Source of the DNA: Ditylenchus dipsaci
Lineage: Eukaryota; Nematoda; Chromadorea; Rhabditida; Anguinidae
Length of the DNA stretch: 64,000 nucleotides
Assembly: GCA_004194705.1 (NCBI GenBank)
Contig: SADC01001204.1
Location: 1,178,001-1,242,000 of the forward strand
Reading direction: 5' to 3'
A model generated the notes under the pieces. It was given only the letters and a program-made list of their open reading frames with translations. It ran no database searches and was not told the origin of the DNA. Positions 42,801-51,952 of this stretch are shown one piece after another. The first letter of the stretch is position 1, and each line of letters starts with the position of its first letter. The translations under genes and the position numbers were made by a program.

Positions 42801-45800
42801 AAAATCGATTGGTCAAAACTGAATTTCGAAAATCGCACTAGGAAAAAAGTTATATCCTTTTCAAAAGCGGCGAATTTCTTGAAATACCCTGTATATTTGC
42901 TCTAAAAATTTTTCGAACTCAAATTAAAATGCTTGTTCGTCCCCTTCAAAATGTCAAAAACCGTATATTAAAGGACCCTGTCTCTTCCTTATCATGGCAA
43001 TTTCAAATGTTTAAATGCGCGCGGGACCACATAGATTTTGTCAATAATGTTTTCGAATTATTTTTTTGTTTGCATTTAGAATTGAAAACGCTATGTTCTA
43101 TTCGGTAAAATGTCACCTGATGACAGTGACAGTTTTCGGAGCAGCGCAAGTCGGATGAGTTGTCCGATCAGGCATTGTCAAGCAACGTTGGGCTCGTCTA
43201 CTGAATGGTACTAAGTTTTGAACAAATTTTTAAATTTATTTTCCAAACAATAAGCGCAAACAAAAAAAATAATTCGGAATTATTATTTAAAAAATGTGTG
43301 TGGTCCACGCGCATTCAAACCTTTCAAATTGCCATGATAAGGGAGAGAGAGGATCCTTTAACTTTTAAAAATTTACCTTTTTTGTTCGATTGTTTATATT
43401 TGCTGTTAAATATTATGCTCATAGTTAATGAAACAAACTATTTTCGATAAAAAATATTTGAAAATTGTCGGCATAACAGACTTTACATGATACCTAACTT
43501 TTTTTAAAAGTTTATCTGTAATCAAAAAATTAAATCACCTGTTTGGTCGCTTCTATTATCCTGCTCAAGTGAACTTTTTGCTACAGCCTTTTCAATAGAG
43601 TCTTCATCATCTGTAGCGTAGATTTGTTTTAGTTGTTCACAACACTTCTCAATACTTCTAGCTGACAACTGAGCTTGCATGTCCACATCATTTAGCCTGC
43701 TTTGCAACAAAGCTATCTGCTCTTTCATAAGCTCCACATCAGCTCCATTGGAGTCTGTGGTATATATACTACTTCGTTCCATCATTTCCACAGGCATGGG
43801 CTCCCTTTTGTACTTTCATGGAAACTGTCTCTTTTGTAAAAGTCTTCAGCTGTGTCATAGTAGAATATGGAGGAGGTGCCAGCGGTTTTAGCCACATCTA
43901 CAGCGGTGGATGCATTGGTGTGGGCTCTCTTGGTCCTCACCTCTTTCATTTCACTTTCTTTATTTTGCAAGCCAGAGGTCAAGCTTTTTCGAGCTTGAAT
44001 ACTGCTGTCGGCTGTGTTGCGCCGGTGATGCAGGGAACCTGGAGGTTCAGATAATGCTGATGGTTGTTGGGAGCTGTTAGTACTGGACTGTTGAAGAGCC
44101 TTTCTACCTGAAAATATTAAACCTTTCAGGTCACAGTCAAATCCAAAATTGTTCTCAGCCATTTTAGTGGCTGAATTTTTGAAAGCTGATTTTGGCAAAG
44201 GATTTCGGCTAGCAAGGATTTTAATTTTGCCTATCGTTTTTCGAAAAGCTAAGTTTTTTGTTATATAAAAGGGTGCAGGCGAAACAAGAGGGTCATAGAC
44301 TTTTATTACACTCGTAACTGCCGCCCACCCCGGTCACAAAAGTCTATTAATCGGTGCCTCTCCCCGGTAGGTTTGATTTTTTTTGCTTTTATCGTAAATT
44401 TTTCTCATAAAAAATTCGATTTTTGGTGGTGGCTGGCGGCGACGCCGAGCTTTGATTTTTTCAAAATTTTCTGTAGGTGTCGGCCTTCCGCAAAATTTTA
44501 AATTGCCCTTGAATTTCATCAAAATTAAAAAGTACTGCATAAAATGGCCTATAAATTTTGGTCAATCCCCCCTCCCTCAATAATTCCTGCCGCACAACTG
44601 AAAATGACTAGAAATTTTTTTTAGATAGCATAGGCGCAAAAATGATCGACATTCTAAAGCTCCATTCATACTCCCGCGGGACACGGGACACGGGACAATT
44701 TTTCAAACACATTTTTGTCTCTATCTCGGCTCCCAGCCATCATTTTTCACTACTTTTAATAGATCTACAAGGCAACAGACCACGCTCTACAACATAGGGA
44801 TAACAGATTTGCCATGATCAGTATCGAAAGCAGGCGTTTTTAGGCTGTCCCGCAGGTCAATGTCTCGTGGGACAAATTCCTATATTGTACCGTGGGACAT
44901 TGACCTGCGGGACAGCCTAAAAACCGTTTTCGATACTGATCATGGCAAATCTGTTATCCCTATGTTGTAGAGCATGGTCTGTTGCCTTGTAGATCTATTA
45001 AAAGTAGTGAAAAATGATGGCTGGGAGCCGAGATAGAGACAAAAACGTGTTTGAAAAATTGTCCCGTGTCCCGTGTCCCGCGGGAGTATGAATGGAGCTT
45101 AAGAAGAATAGAAAATAAACTTATTTCTAAAGTGTCAAATAAGCATAGTATTTTGTTTATTGATCTTGTTGCGTGGTTATTTTTCATAAACATGTTATTT
45201 ATTTCTTATATTATCCTCTCGCAAAGAATCTACAGGGTGTGTCAGAATTACGCGCACATTGCTCTTTCTGTCTTAATTTTTTTATATGCTATCAATTTTA
45301 ATTCGATTTATGCTTTCTGCATGGTATATCTCTTCCTTTTAATGCTTTTTACGTTTAGATCATGGCTAATATCAAGAATTTAGCGCAGGCAAACCGACTT
45401 GGTGTGAAGCAGTTCAAACTTGGTATAGAAGAGATGCTAGAGATCCAAAAGGTTTTGATTTTTGTCTCAATTTATCCTTTTTTGTTGTTGTTTCTTATTG
45501 TTTATTGTTGTATGAATAAAGATAAATGGGAAGTCTGTGTTATTGATGATTGAAAACCCCGTAATTCTGGAGATTTCCTCGGGTTAGGGTCCCGAAAACG
45601 GAAATCGACCGGGTAAGGAGCTACCTAGACAAATTTTTCAAAAAAGTGCGCGTAATTCTGACACACCCTGTAATTATAGACCACGGATATCGCATTTTTT
45701 TATTGAAGTTTTTCAATGTCCAACTTCAATCCAACTTCCAAAAAAAACATTTTTAATACAGTCAACTCTCTCATTAGTGTACATCTCAAAAATTCGTTCC

Positions 45801-48800
45801 TGCCTTGGGTCCGACACATTTTTCGAGCTAATTTTCGAAGTCTTTTGCCAAATACTATTCGCCAGTCTAGTCCGAAATATCGCAAGGATTCCGATTTTGC
45901 GGGTCGTTTCTAAAAAAAATCCTTGCAATATTTCGGACTAGACTGGCGAATAGCATTTGGCAAAAGACTTCAAAAATTAGCTCAAAAAGTGTCGGACCCT
46001 AGGTGGGAACGAATTTTTGAGGTGTACACTAATGAGAGAGTTGACTGTAGACAAATGGAAATTGCTCTATTAGTAAGAACATGGTATTTAAAGTTATCAG
46101 TTTCCTGAATTATATGTTCTAGTCTGAAAGATTAACTTTTTCAACCAATCCTTAAAAACACAAATATTCCAAACTTACCAATCTTGGTGAATACATTTTC
46201 AATAGAAGACTTGACAGCCGGCTGCTGCTTGCCAACAGTAGCAGCTGCATGTCCGATGACCCCTCCAGTGAAATCAGCATTCTGACTGTGTCTGTGATGG
46301 TTGATCTGGGCTGCTGGCTGTTCTTTGGCTGATGAGGTGGATAATTTCCTTTGGTGCTGCTGCCTCCTTTCTACATTCGGGTGCGTCTCTCCTGCCAAAG
46401 TGATGTGCGGGAATATATGAGCGTTTTGGTGGTAGTGGTGGTGCACGTGTCGATGGTTTTCCCCCGCTTGATTAGTGTGGGTAGTAGCTGAGGAATGGTG
46501 GTGACAACAGTGAATATGGCTGACCACTAGGTTGGCAGGTCTAGGATATTTCTGCAAACTTGTTTTTTATAATGAACCAGTTTACAATATTTCACAAAGA
46601 TGGACTGTTTAGCTCTGTAATTAGCCGTAAAAGGGAAGGGCCTCAGCTGTGAAGATGTAAATGACCACAAAAATTTTAATTCTCTGATTCTCTTGATCCC
46701 CATATCTAAAAAAATCAGCTTGGGGAACCAAGGTCACCGAAAATTGAAATTTTCGTAGTCGACCACAGAAATGGCTGCACTGGTGTAATATACCCCACCC
46801 TATAATTTAAGCTTATGTTTAGGCTCAGGACTTGGCCATTACTGACAAGAGCTTTCGTACAACTTATTTTTTAAAAAAATGGTGGTCTTAGGCACCCTCC
46901 AAAATTATTGGGGAAAGTATGTTACCACTAGCTCTTTAGGGAGGGGTGTATCGGAGGGATGGATAAATTCTACTAGCTTCAAAATGGCTATATACATCAT
47001 TCTCTTATCCATCCCATCGAAAAATGTTAAACATTTAGGTAAATTGATAGTTGGACTCAACCAGATGTGGAAGTTTTTAAAATCTCCCCTTATCAAAGCT
47101 GCGAAAAAACTAACTTTAGGAGATTGTAGGTGAAGCGCCAAATTGATGAAGGCATGGATATCAGCAGTGGGAGGATATCTCATTAGGTATTGAATGCAGC
47201 TAGTGTAGTCAGCGTTGACCAACAAGTGACTTATCTGGACCAGCAATGCCACAAACACATAGTCCACAAAGGCTAAATCTGAAGGCCCATTTCTGCCTCC
47301 ACTGTTCTCTGCCAGTATTACATCCCACAAGAAGAGCAGATCATGGATGGGAAATTCTCTTCCAAAAAGCAATCGCAGCCAACGACTGAAATCCTTACAT
47401 TATTATGTTAAAATAAACATTCAAGTCTTACATTCCATAAACTTGTGGGGCAATTTCTAAAGCGGTCAAATGGGCGAACAGCTTGGGATCTATTTTGTTA
47501 AGCAGCTTTTCGTGAATGTACTCCAGCTTTTGCTGCAATTCGGACTGCATGGGACTTCTGTGCAGGCTTAAGTGAGTTAAGGCCTCTGCCTCCTGGATTT
47601 GTATGGATCTACAATTTTTTTTTTGTTTTTTGAGATTTTTTGTTACAGTTGAAAGTTTATTTAAGGATATCCCCAAAAGTTTGTTTCCGACTAGTATCCG
47701 ACACTCTTTTCACCTCGATTTTTAAAAACTTTTGCCAATTCTGTTTTGACAATCCAGCCCCAAATATTGCAAGGATTCTAATTTTACCGATTGCTTTTCA
47801 AAATTCCAATATTTTTGACCCCGAAAAAGCAAAAACTCGATGTAAAAACACTATGTTTGAAAAAATGGTTTCTGAAAAACGATCGGCAAAATTGAAATAC
47901 CTGCGATATTTGTCACCAGACTGTTAAAACAGAATGGAAAAAAATGTCGGACACTAAGCGGGAACGAACTTGAGGGTTTTGTTAAACCGAGTTTCGACTG
48001 TATCTAAACAATTATAAACACCAGTAAGATAGGAAAGGAAAAACAAATTTTGCGTATCCTTACCTTGGAGACGATGAGAAAGGTGTGCTGCCGAGTATTA
48101 TTCTATTTTTTTTGCTGTTAGCAATGGCCATAGCCACAGTCCTTGGGCCAGGTCCCCATCTAAGCTGTTCTTTGCCTCCATTAGCATCTTTGTGAACTTG
48201 TTGGAGTTGAAACAGCTGGGCTTCCCCATATTCATCCTCCTCATCGGAGTCTGCCCTCCTGTGTGAAGTGGTGCATCATACCAGCCTTCAATTAGCATCA
48301 TCAGTTGACGAAAAATGGCGCTAAATTGTCGACAGTTATAATTTATTTATTTAAAAAAATCTAAGAAATATTCTGTTCTCCATTTGATTTTATCAGTCTA
48401 GTGGAGTCTCCGCTTCTTTCTTTCTTCAAATTGTTTTTTTAAACAAGAAAAGATACTAAAAATAGACATAAAGACACAACCAAATAAAAACAGATTATCC
48501 CTTGGATTAAGGGAAGCTTTTTTTTTACAATGCATCATGCTCAAGATATGTGGGGTCGTTGAGGCAGTTAAACAAGCTTTTTTCTGCTGAACTAGACTGC
48601 TGGGAATCAGCTTCTTGCTGTTCTTTGGCGTGCGCGTGTGCCTGTTGGTCGAAATTGACTACAAAGAGTATTGGAGCCAGTATTTCGTGCATCCCTTCAA
48701 AATAAAGTTAGGCTTTAAGATTTGGAAAGTATTTTTTGCGTGTTACCTGTCTGTAAGATATGTGCGACACAAGCTTGGAATGAATAAACAATATATCGGA

Positions 48801-49725
48801 CATTATTTGGCGAATAGACTGGCTTTGGAAGAACGCTACATCTGGACAGCTGAATTGGTGAACATTTATTTGAAATATGAAATTGGCTTATGGTTAATGA
48901 CATACGTCCTTTCTACATCTTTATTGATGCATTCCCTCAGGTCAGAGTCAACAAAGAACTGTTGCCATGGATTCTGCAAATTTTTTTTAATATGGATCGC
49001 ATTGAAATTCAGCAACTGATTTTTCAATTCGGTAAATTTTTTCCGCCAATTTTTCTCCCTAAATAGTTTCAACCAGTGTGGTATCCTCAGCCGGCTGAAC
49101 ACGATCATAAATATAGAAGCCCATGCCCTTTTAGTAGAGAAAATACGGTGATTTCTGAATTTCACACATTTGTCAATGCACTTCAGTGATGGCTCTTTTT
49201 AGCTATTAAACTTTTAATAAAAAAATTCTACTTCTTGCTGAAGAGCTAGTGGATTATTGACTTTGACGTCCAATTCATGCAATGAATCTCTTCTAGGTTG
49301 GCTGAATACTTTCTCTTCAAATATTCATAGTTGGCTCGATTTTGAGCCAGTATATTAGGCCATTCCGAGCTATCTACTGGCAACACCTTCAGCAATATCT
49401 GCAAACTACAAGCTACAAAAATTCTGTCCGAAAAACAAGAGTATACCCTCCATGCTGTAGATCTAAATCTGGAATCCCTCAAATTGCCTTCAATGCAAAA
49501 TTTCTCAATTTCTTGCAAGTCAGCACCCTCGCTTAACAACTTTTCAAAGGGTTTGCGTTGTTTTTGGCGTCCATTAGGTTGGTTTGTGGAATTGCTGCTT
49601 TGAGTGGGAAACAAGAAAGGGTTGTTGACGGACGAGGAGGTTGAAGAGGAATTAGATGAACTTGTCTGATTAGTTGAAGAAACTGAAGTGCCACTACTAC
49701 TAGTATTATTGTTATTTTTCATCAT
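36459..49725 (-). CDS. TBC1D5: TBC1 domain family member 5 (Rab7 GTPase-activating protein, retromer partner)
   Basis: Eleven exons (minus strand): 49725-49447, 49398-about 49250, 48973-48906, 48849-48747, 48694-48529, 48320-48064, 47608-47432, 47385-47115, 46551-46179, 44107-43539, 36865-36459. The order follows vertebrate TBC1D5: RFRSTAW, INNPL-like VNNPLALQQE, the Arg-finger motif IxxDxxR as INKDVERT, the Gln-finger YxQ as SYRQ followed by GMHEILAP, then EYLEHDA-like text, LEIAPQ-VYG, RWLRLLFGREF, DYVFVALL. A long low-complexity linker and a coiled coil (LMKEQIALLQSRLNDVDMQ) come last. Both catalytic fingers are present, so GAP activity is expected. In animals TBC1D5 inactivates Rab7 on endosomes with retromer and links to autophagy. 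The linker is His-rich here. Single-base breaks occur in exons 2, 5/6 and 10. The ATG at 49725 is preferred over the upstream GTG; a minimal ATG-TGA lies just upstream. Confidence 0.9.
36911..37310. mobile_element. Pogo-like MITE, left end decayed
   Basis: Right end GACAGAGTCGACTG|TA; the interior is a palindrome (GTCCGACACTTTTTT near 36950 against AAAAAGTGCCGGATCC near 37248) centred at about 37100. It lies in the last TBC1D5 intron. Confidence 0.6.
37344..37580. mobile_element. CCGTATTT-family MITE
   Basis: TA-flanked, ends CCGTATTTATTCCTATAGAA and TTCTCTTATAATAAATACTG, 237 bp. It lies about 235 bp upstream of the TATA box of the nested gene. Confidence 0.6.
37817..37824 (+). promoter_or_regulatory. 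TATA box of the nested Cys-rich gene
   Basis: TATAAAAG, 77 bases upstream of the ATG. A start about 30 bases downstream would give a 5'UTR of roughly 45 bases. Confidence 0.55.
37894..38760 (+). CDS. Small secreted protein with two CX5CX6CX4C modules, nested in a TBC1D5 intron
   Basis: Three exons: 37894-37942, 38531-38608, 38658-38760. Signal peptide MSASQVLLLTLVLVV with likely cleavage before QETC. First module CHSNFDCLYEMKMCIGGVC (C-x5-C-x6-C-x4-C), a short linker (RYPRGSYRALVPAG), second module CFNSVDCPS, then after one missing base RCINGVCTS and TAG at 38758. In the uncorrected frame the stop is at 38762. Junctions: GCAG|GTTAGT, ATTACAG, CGGT|GTAAGT, GATTTAG. The repeated Cys spacing recalls EB-type modules of secreted invertebrate proteins; the role is unknown. 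It runs opposite to TBC1D5 within its last intron, with its own TATA box and poly(A) signal. Confidence 0.75.
38934..38939 (+). promoter_or_regulatory. Poly(A) signal of the nested Cys-rich gene
   Basis: AATAAA about 175 bases past the stop, followed by a second AATAAA within ten bases. Confidence 0.5.
39180..42180. repeat. 3-kb compound palindrome with minisatellite arms
   Basis: Outer words CACTCGAGACAACAAA (39203) and TTTGTTGTCTCGAGTG (42121). Inside, GGGTTGTCGACCGGTCGA at 39251 is inverted at CGGTCGAGTCGACAACCC (40475-40492). Its arms are 38-41-bp tandem units of GACCGGTCGGGTCGAGTCGA + AGGTCGAAAGTCGAAATTTTC at 39258-39432 and 40262-40492. A further palindrome (GTTACATTTTTAATTAATTA at 40544 against TAATTAATTAAAAATGTAAC near 42045) encloses another at about 40857-41999. 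In the centre are a pogo-like MITE (41266-41349) and a CCGTATTT MITE (41352-41602). No gene. Confidence 0.65.
41352..41602. mobile_element. CCGTATTT-family MITE
   Basis: Flanked by TA, ends CCGTATTTCTTCTAATTGCC and GGCAATTAGAAGAAATACGG, 251 bp. It lies at the centre of the compound palindrome. Confidence 0.75.
42312..42893. repeat. Palindrome of about 580 bp
   Basis: Left CAAGGTATTTCAAGAAATTC, right GAATTTCTTGAAATACCCTG. Inner arms around TCGATTTTTCTTGCCGACAA pair, and GGTCTCTCCTGTGGTTCGGG at 42465 is part of an inner hairpin with CACAGGGGATCAAGC. An unrelated piece at 42560-42770 interrupts the right arm. In the last TBC1D5 intron. Confidence 0.6.
42970..43360. mobile_element. TIR element of the GGACCAT/GCGCGGGAC group
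   Basis: Ends AAAGGACCCTGTCTCTTCC and GAGAGAGGATCCTTT, subterminal TTTAAATGCGCGCGGGACC and its inverse TGGTCCACGCGCATTC. The core (43130-43205) is GC-richer (GGAGCAGCGCAAGTCGGATG) and might be a decayed tRNA-like head, but the boxes are not convincing. Confidence 0.55.
43539..44107 (-). CDS. TBC1D5: TBC1D5 exon 10 (Ser-rich, coiled coil)
   Basis: Acceptor ATATTTTCAG, donor ACAG|GTGATT. RKALQQSSTNSSQQPSALSE, LHHRRNTADSSIQARKSLTS, DYDTAEDF-like YYDTAEDFYKRDSFHESTK, one missing G near 43806, then PMPVEMMERSSIYTTDSNGA and the coiled coil ELMKEQIALLQSRLNDVDMQ. It corresponds to EEELEAQISFLQGQLNDLD of vertebrates. Confidence 0.75.
44655..45101. repeat. Near-perfect 447-bp palindrome
   Basis: Arms begin TCCATTCATACTCCCGCGGG and pair almost base for base to the centre at about 44878 (GACAAATTCCTATATTGTAC). 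Only single differences were noticed, for example TTTTTGTC against TTTTCGTG. Subterminal GGGACAC/GTGTCCC is iterated. No target duplication recognised. Confidence 0.8.
45233..45670. mobile_element. Mariner-like MITE (CAGGGTGTGTCAG ends)
   Basis: TA-flanked (45231-45232, 45671-45672), 438 bp, ends CAGGGTGTGTCAGAATTACG and CGTAATTCTGACACACCCTG. At 45360-45450 (+) an exon-like piece reads MANIKNLAQANRLGVKQFKL then GIEEMLEIQK before GTTTTG, preceded by TTTACGTTTAG. It may be a captured exon. Confidence 0.75.
45759..46046. mobile_element. Pogo-like MITE (288 bp) in a TBC1D5 intron
   Basis: TA-flanked, ends CAGTCAACTCTCTCATTAGT and ACTAATGAGAGAGTTGACTG. It folds back around about 45910 and carries the family text GTTCGTTCCTGCCTTGGGTC. 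Confidence 0.8.
46179..46551 (-). CDS. TBC1D5: TBC1D5 exon 9 (His-rich linker)
   Basis: Acceptor GTTTGCAG, donor GATTG|GTAAGT. KYPRPANLVVSHIHCCHHHS, then ENHRHVHHHYHQNAHIFPHI and further Gln/His text. The start parallels NPRPVTYQF of vertebrates. About 20 His in 124 residues is unusual and could bind metal, though no known motif is seen. Confidence 0.75.
47115..47385 (-). CDS. TBC1D5: TBC1D5 exon 8
   Basis: Acceptor GGATTTCAG, donor CCTAAA|GTTAGT. RWLRLLFGREFPIHDLLFLW, DVILAENSGGRNGPSDLAFV, DYVFVALLVQISHLLVNADY, then TSCIQYLMRYPPTADIHAFI. End of the TBC domain; no break. Confidence 0.88.
47432..47608 (-). CDS. TBC1D5: TBC1D5 exon 7
   Basis: Acceptor AATTGTAG, donor GGAAT|GTAAGA. SIQIQEAEALTHLSLHRSPM, QSELQQKLEYIHEKLLNKID, PKLFAHLTALEIAPQVYG. 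It corresponds to 'HL.RLEIAPQIYGL'. Confidence 0.85.
47646..48000. mobile_element. Pogo-like MITE in a TBC1D5 intron
   Basis: TA-flanked, ends CAGTTGAAAGTTTATTTAAG and CCGAGTTTCGACTG, with the usual family interior (TAGTATCCGACACTC, GATCGGCAAAATTGAAAT). It lies between exons 6 and 7. Confidence 0.65.
48064..48320 (-). CDS. TBC1D5: TBC1D5 exon 6
   Basis: Acceptor ACAATTTAG, donor AAG|GTAAGG. FAIFRQLMMLIEGWYDAP, one frame break near 48250, then RRADSDEEDEYGEAQLFQLQ (acidic loop), RWGPGPRTVAMAIANSKK and ILGSTPFSSSP. Confidence 0.7.
48529..48694 (-). CDS. TBC1D5: TBC1D5 exon 5
   Basis: Acceptor TTTTGAAG, donor GCATT|GTAAAA. MHEILAPILFVVNFDQQAHA, a Gln/Ser-rich insert, then LFNCLNDPTYLEHDA. One G seems to be missing at the start, because GGN-ATG is needed after exon 4. 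Confidence 0.8.
48747..48849 (-). CDS. TBC1D5: TBC1D5 exon 4 (Gln finger)
   Basis: Acceptor CAATTCAG, donor ACAG|GTAACA, 103 bp. CPDVAFFQSQSIRQIMSDIL then FIHSKLVSHISYRQ. YRQ is the YxQ glutamine finger. Confidence 0.85.
48906..48973 (-). CDS. TBC1D5: TBC1D5 exon 3 (Arg finger)
   Basis: Acceptor AATTTGCAG, donor GGAC|GTATGT, 68 bp. NPWQQFFVDSDLRECINKDV then ERT. INKDVER is the IxxDxxR catalytic motif of TBC GAPs. Confidence 0.85.
49250..49398 (-). CDS. TBC1D5: TBC1D5 exon 2
   Basis: Acceptor GTTTGCAG. Reads ILLKVLPVDSSEWPNILAQN, RANYEYLKRKYSANLEEIH, then one missing base near 49283, then ELDVKVNNPLALQQE up to donor GAA|GTAGAA. It corresponds to LNVLPQDKSQW...IKEIH...INNPL of the human protein. 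Confidence 0.8.
49447..49725 (-). CDS. TBC1D5: TBC1D5 exon 1
   Basis: Starts MMKNNNNTSSSG, a Ser/Asn/Thr-rich leader of about 50 residues, then KPFEKLLSEGADLQEIEKFC and NLRDSRFRSTAWR. Donor AGG|GTATAC, phase 0. The following intron is only 48 bp. Confidence 0.8.
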
Positions 49726-50004
49726 TATTATCACATGGCCGATATTACAGCGTGAACTTGCAAAACAGTTTTGTTATCTTTTAAATTTTACACATAATGC
49801 ATAATGCCAATTTGAGGTGGGAATGCCATTTTGTGAATATTTTGAATATATGTAAAGGTGGTTTGGATTTCACGGATCAGTGAGCTAAAAGCCTTATAAC
49901 TAAATGGATTTTTTATGCTTGGTGGCGAAAACAAATTTAGAGGAATCCACATGTGTCAATATTTAGATGTAATACTTTTGGGCACTTATTTTGCTAACTT
50001 CTAG

Positions 50005-51180
50005 CTTTAAACTGTGGTGATCACTGCAAATGGACCCAGAGAAGTGGCTGTACTCATTAATCCTAACTTTGAAGTAAAGGATACAAAGACGAGAAAGCTA
50101 AACTGAATAAGAAACTAGATATCTTTAACGGAGTGGTGGTCAGTAACATTTTAATTATTTTTTATTTCTCTGCAAAAATGTTTTATGAGGGCTTAAATCG
50201 AATTCCGCCTTCAACAGTCTAAAATATACCAGCGAATTTTGTAGTGGCATTTTCTTTGAAGGTTTTTTGCAATTATTTAAATTCTCATGTAGCATGTAGC
50301 CCTGTAACTTAGCTTTCTAACGGGTTTTTACAAATCTACTTGATGAATCAACTCATTAGGATTGTACTTTGAAGGGGGGAGGGGGAAGCCGTTTAGGTTT
50401 GAAAATTCGGCCTCTGTAACGCGGTAAATAAGCGTTAGTGTTCGAGTAGTGTTTTATGGCCAAAATCATGCGCGGGTTCGACCCCATGTAGTGGCATGCT
50501 ATCTATATTGGCTTGTTAGACCAATGTCTATGAGTAATTGGGGCCGCTGATTCTGAATATGTATCTAAAAAGTCGAATCACCCCAATAAATTGGTTAAAC
50601 AAGCTAAAATAAGAAGCGTGCCATCACGTTGGGTCCGAACCTGCGCACCATTTCGGGTCACAAAACGGATCCGGTCCCTCCCTTTAAATGTACTTTTCTA
50701 CTAAAATTGCCTCATGACATAAGAGCACCTCCGATAAAAGAGCATTTTTGGCCGGTCCGAGGGGTGCTCTTATATCCGACAACATTTAGCTGTTTAGTAC
50801 ACAATTAAAAAAGATCAATTGCCAGTTATTGGTCCAGATCCGAGTAATCCGAACCACCTGGCTTACTACACTTCTAAACTAAGCATTTCCGATACTACGA
50901 CTACAACTATAACTACTTCTGGACATCTGGAAAAAACTGGTCGCAAGTATGTGAGTGAAAGGGCTGTGGACACTGTTGTCACTGAAGTCAATACGGCTGT
51001 AGACACTGGGTAAGAATGGACTCACCCACATAGCTCTTCAAACCGTTCAATTGTAGGTCTTGTTCTACCCAAGAAGTGGGTTGTCAGTATAGCCATCAAC
51101 AGTTGACCGCTGACGCTGTTCACCGAATTTGCACATCTAAAAAAATGGCCAAATTTTTAAAGAATGTGGTTCCAATGTGA
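50005..51180 (+). CDS. Three exons of an unrecognised gene, starting 0.3 kb from TBC1D5
   Basis: Exons 50005-50138 (VITANGPREVAVLINPNFEV, a break, DEKAKLNKKLDIFNGVV; donor GTG|GTCAGT), about 50814-51009 (LPVIGPDPSNPNHLAYYTSK, LSISDTTTTTITTSG, YVSERAVDTVVTEVNTAVDT; donor TGG|GTAAGA) and 51057-51180 (acceptor ATTGTAG; SCSTQEVGCQYSHQQLTADA, VHRICTSKKMAKFLKNVVPM, TGA). The last two junctions keep phase. No start exon was found. It diverges from TBC1D5, so its promoter may lie in the 270 bp between them or the gene may be truncated. Family not recognised. Confidence 0.5.
50409..50668. mobile_element. Foldback element with tRNA-like arms (copy 3)
   Basis: Left arm CCTCTGTAACGCGGTAAATA (decayed A box) and GCGCGGGTTCGACCCCATG (good B box). 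Right arm on the minus strand: GCGCAGGTTCGGACCCAACG. Inner TTGGCTTGTTAGACCAATG / ATTGGTTAAACAAGCTAA as in copy 2. In the first intron of the unrecognised + gene. Confidence 0.65.
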
Positions 51181-51189
51181 GATTTGTAA

Positions 51190-51430
51190 TTTTGTTAAAG
51201 GATTATAACCGTCGCCGACATTGAGAATTTCACACGTTTAAATGAGCACGGGACAGCACTTTTATTACGAAAATATTGAGGAATTTTTTTAGTAAACTAA
51301 TAATGAAATCATCAAAAAGGCAAAGCCGGCATTGGGAACCGAACCCACTAGTAATCTCTATATAGTATTAGGCATGTGTCAGTGTGTAACGCTGTTTGGA
51401 ACTTTTGTTCGTAACGCGATTTATCCGACT
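51190..51430. mobile_element. TIR element with tRNA-like core, partial
   Basis: Left part AAAGGATTATAACCGTCGCC, GAGAATTTCACACGTTTAAA, GAGCACGGGACAGC. On the minus strand 51360-51330 reads AGTGGGTTCGGTTCCCAATG (B box). The same arrangement, better kept, is at 62510-62722. Confidence 0.55.
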
Positions 51431-51499
51431 TTTGTGGACACTTTGTAATGATCTTGGTGTCATTCGATAGCGCTTTAATTGTAGGTGTAAGCATGCGTG

Positions 51500-51760
51500 T
51501 TCGTTTTTTCATATCACCCTACTGGACAAAAAAAAGGGCCGGAAGTTGGAGAAATGGATTTTCGGAATCCTTATTTCGTCATTTTGAGAGTGGTGATTTA
51601 GTCGATAAAATTTTGGGTCGAAGTGGTCGAACTCGCGAAAATTGTTTATATAGATCAATAGAGCAATGAATCTCTATATAGTATTTGGGTCGGGTGGGTC
51701 ACACTTTTTATGATTTACCAAATTTATTTACAAGTTTTGAGTTACTTTTATAAAGAAAGT
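51500..51760. repeat. Diverged edge of the satellite array, left of the LTR element
   Basis: CAAGTTTTGAGTTACTTTTA just before the LTR matches CCAATTTTGAGCCACTTTTA of the satellite, and GGTCGAAGTGGTCGAACTC resembles GGGTCGAACTGGTCCGG. It shows that the retroelement sits inside the satellite. Confidence 0.6.
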
Positions 51761-51941
51761 TGTTGTAACTTGGAAGCGGATAGAGAGCAGAGAGAGAGCG
51801 AGAGCGGAGAGCGGAAATTAACGGCAGCTTTATTTCACAAGCACAACAATAATGATATAACAACAGCGGGAGCAGCAAAGGCCCTGACAACGAATCGTAG
51901 TCGTGTCAAGACAATAAGAGATTCAAACGGGCGATACAACA
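51761..51941 (-). repeat. 3' LTR
   Basis: 181 bp, TG...CA on the minus strand. The polypurine tract adjoins it at 51942-51951. Confidence 0.9.
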
Positions 51942-51952
51942 CCTTCCCTCGG

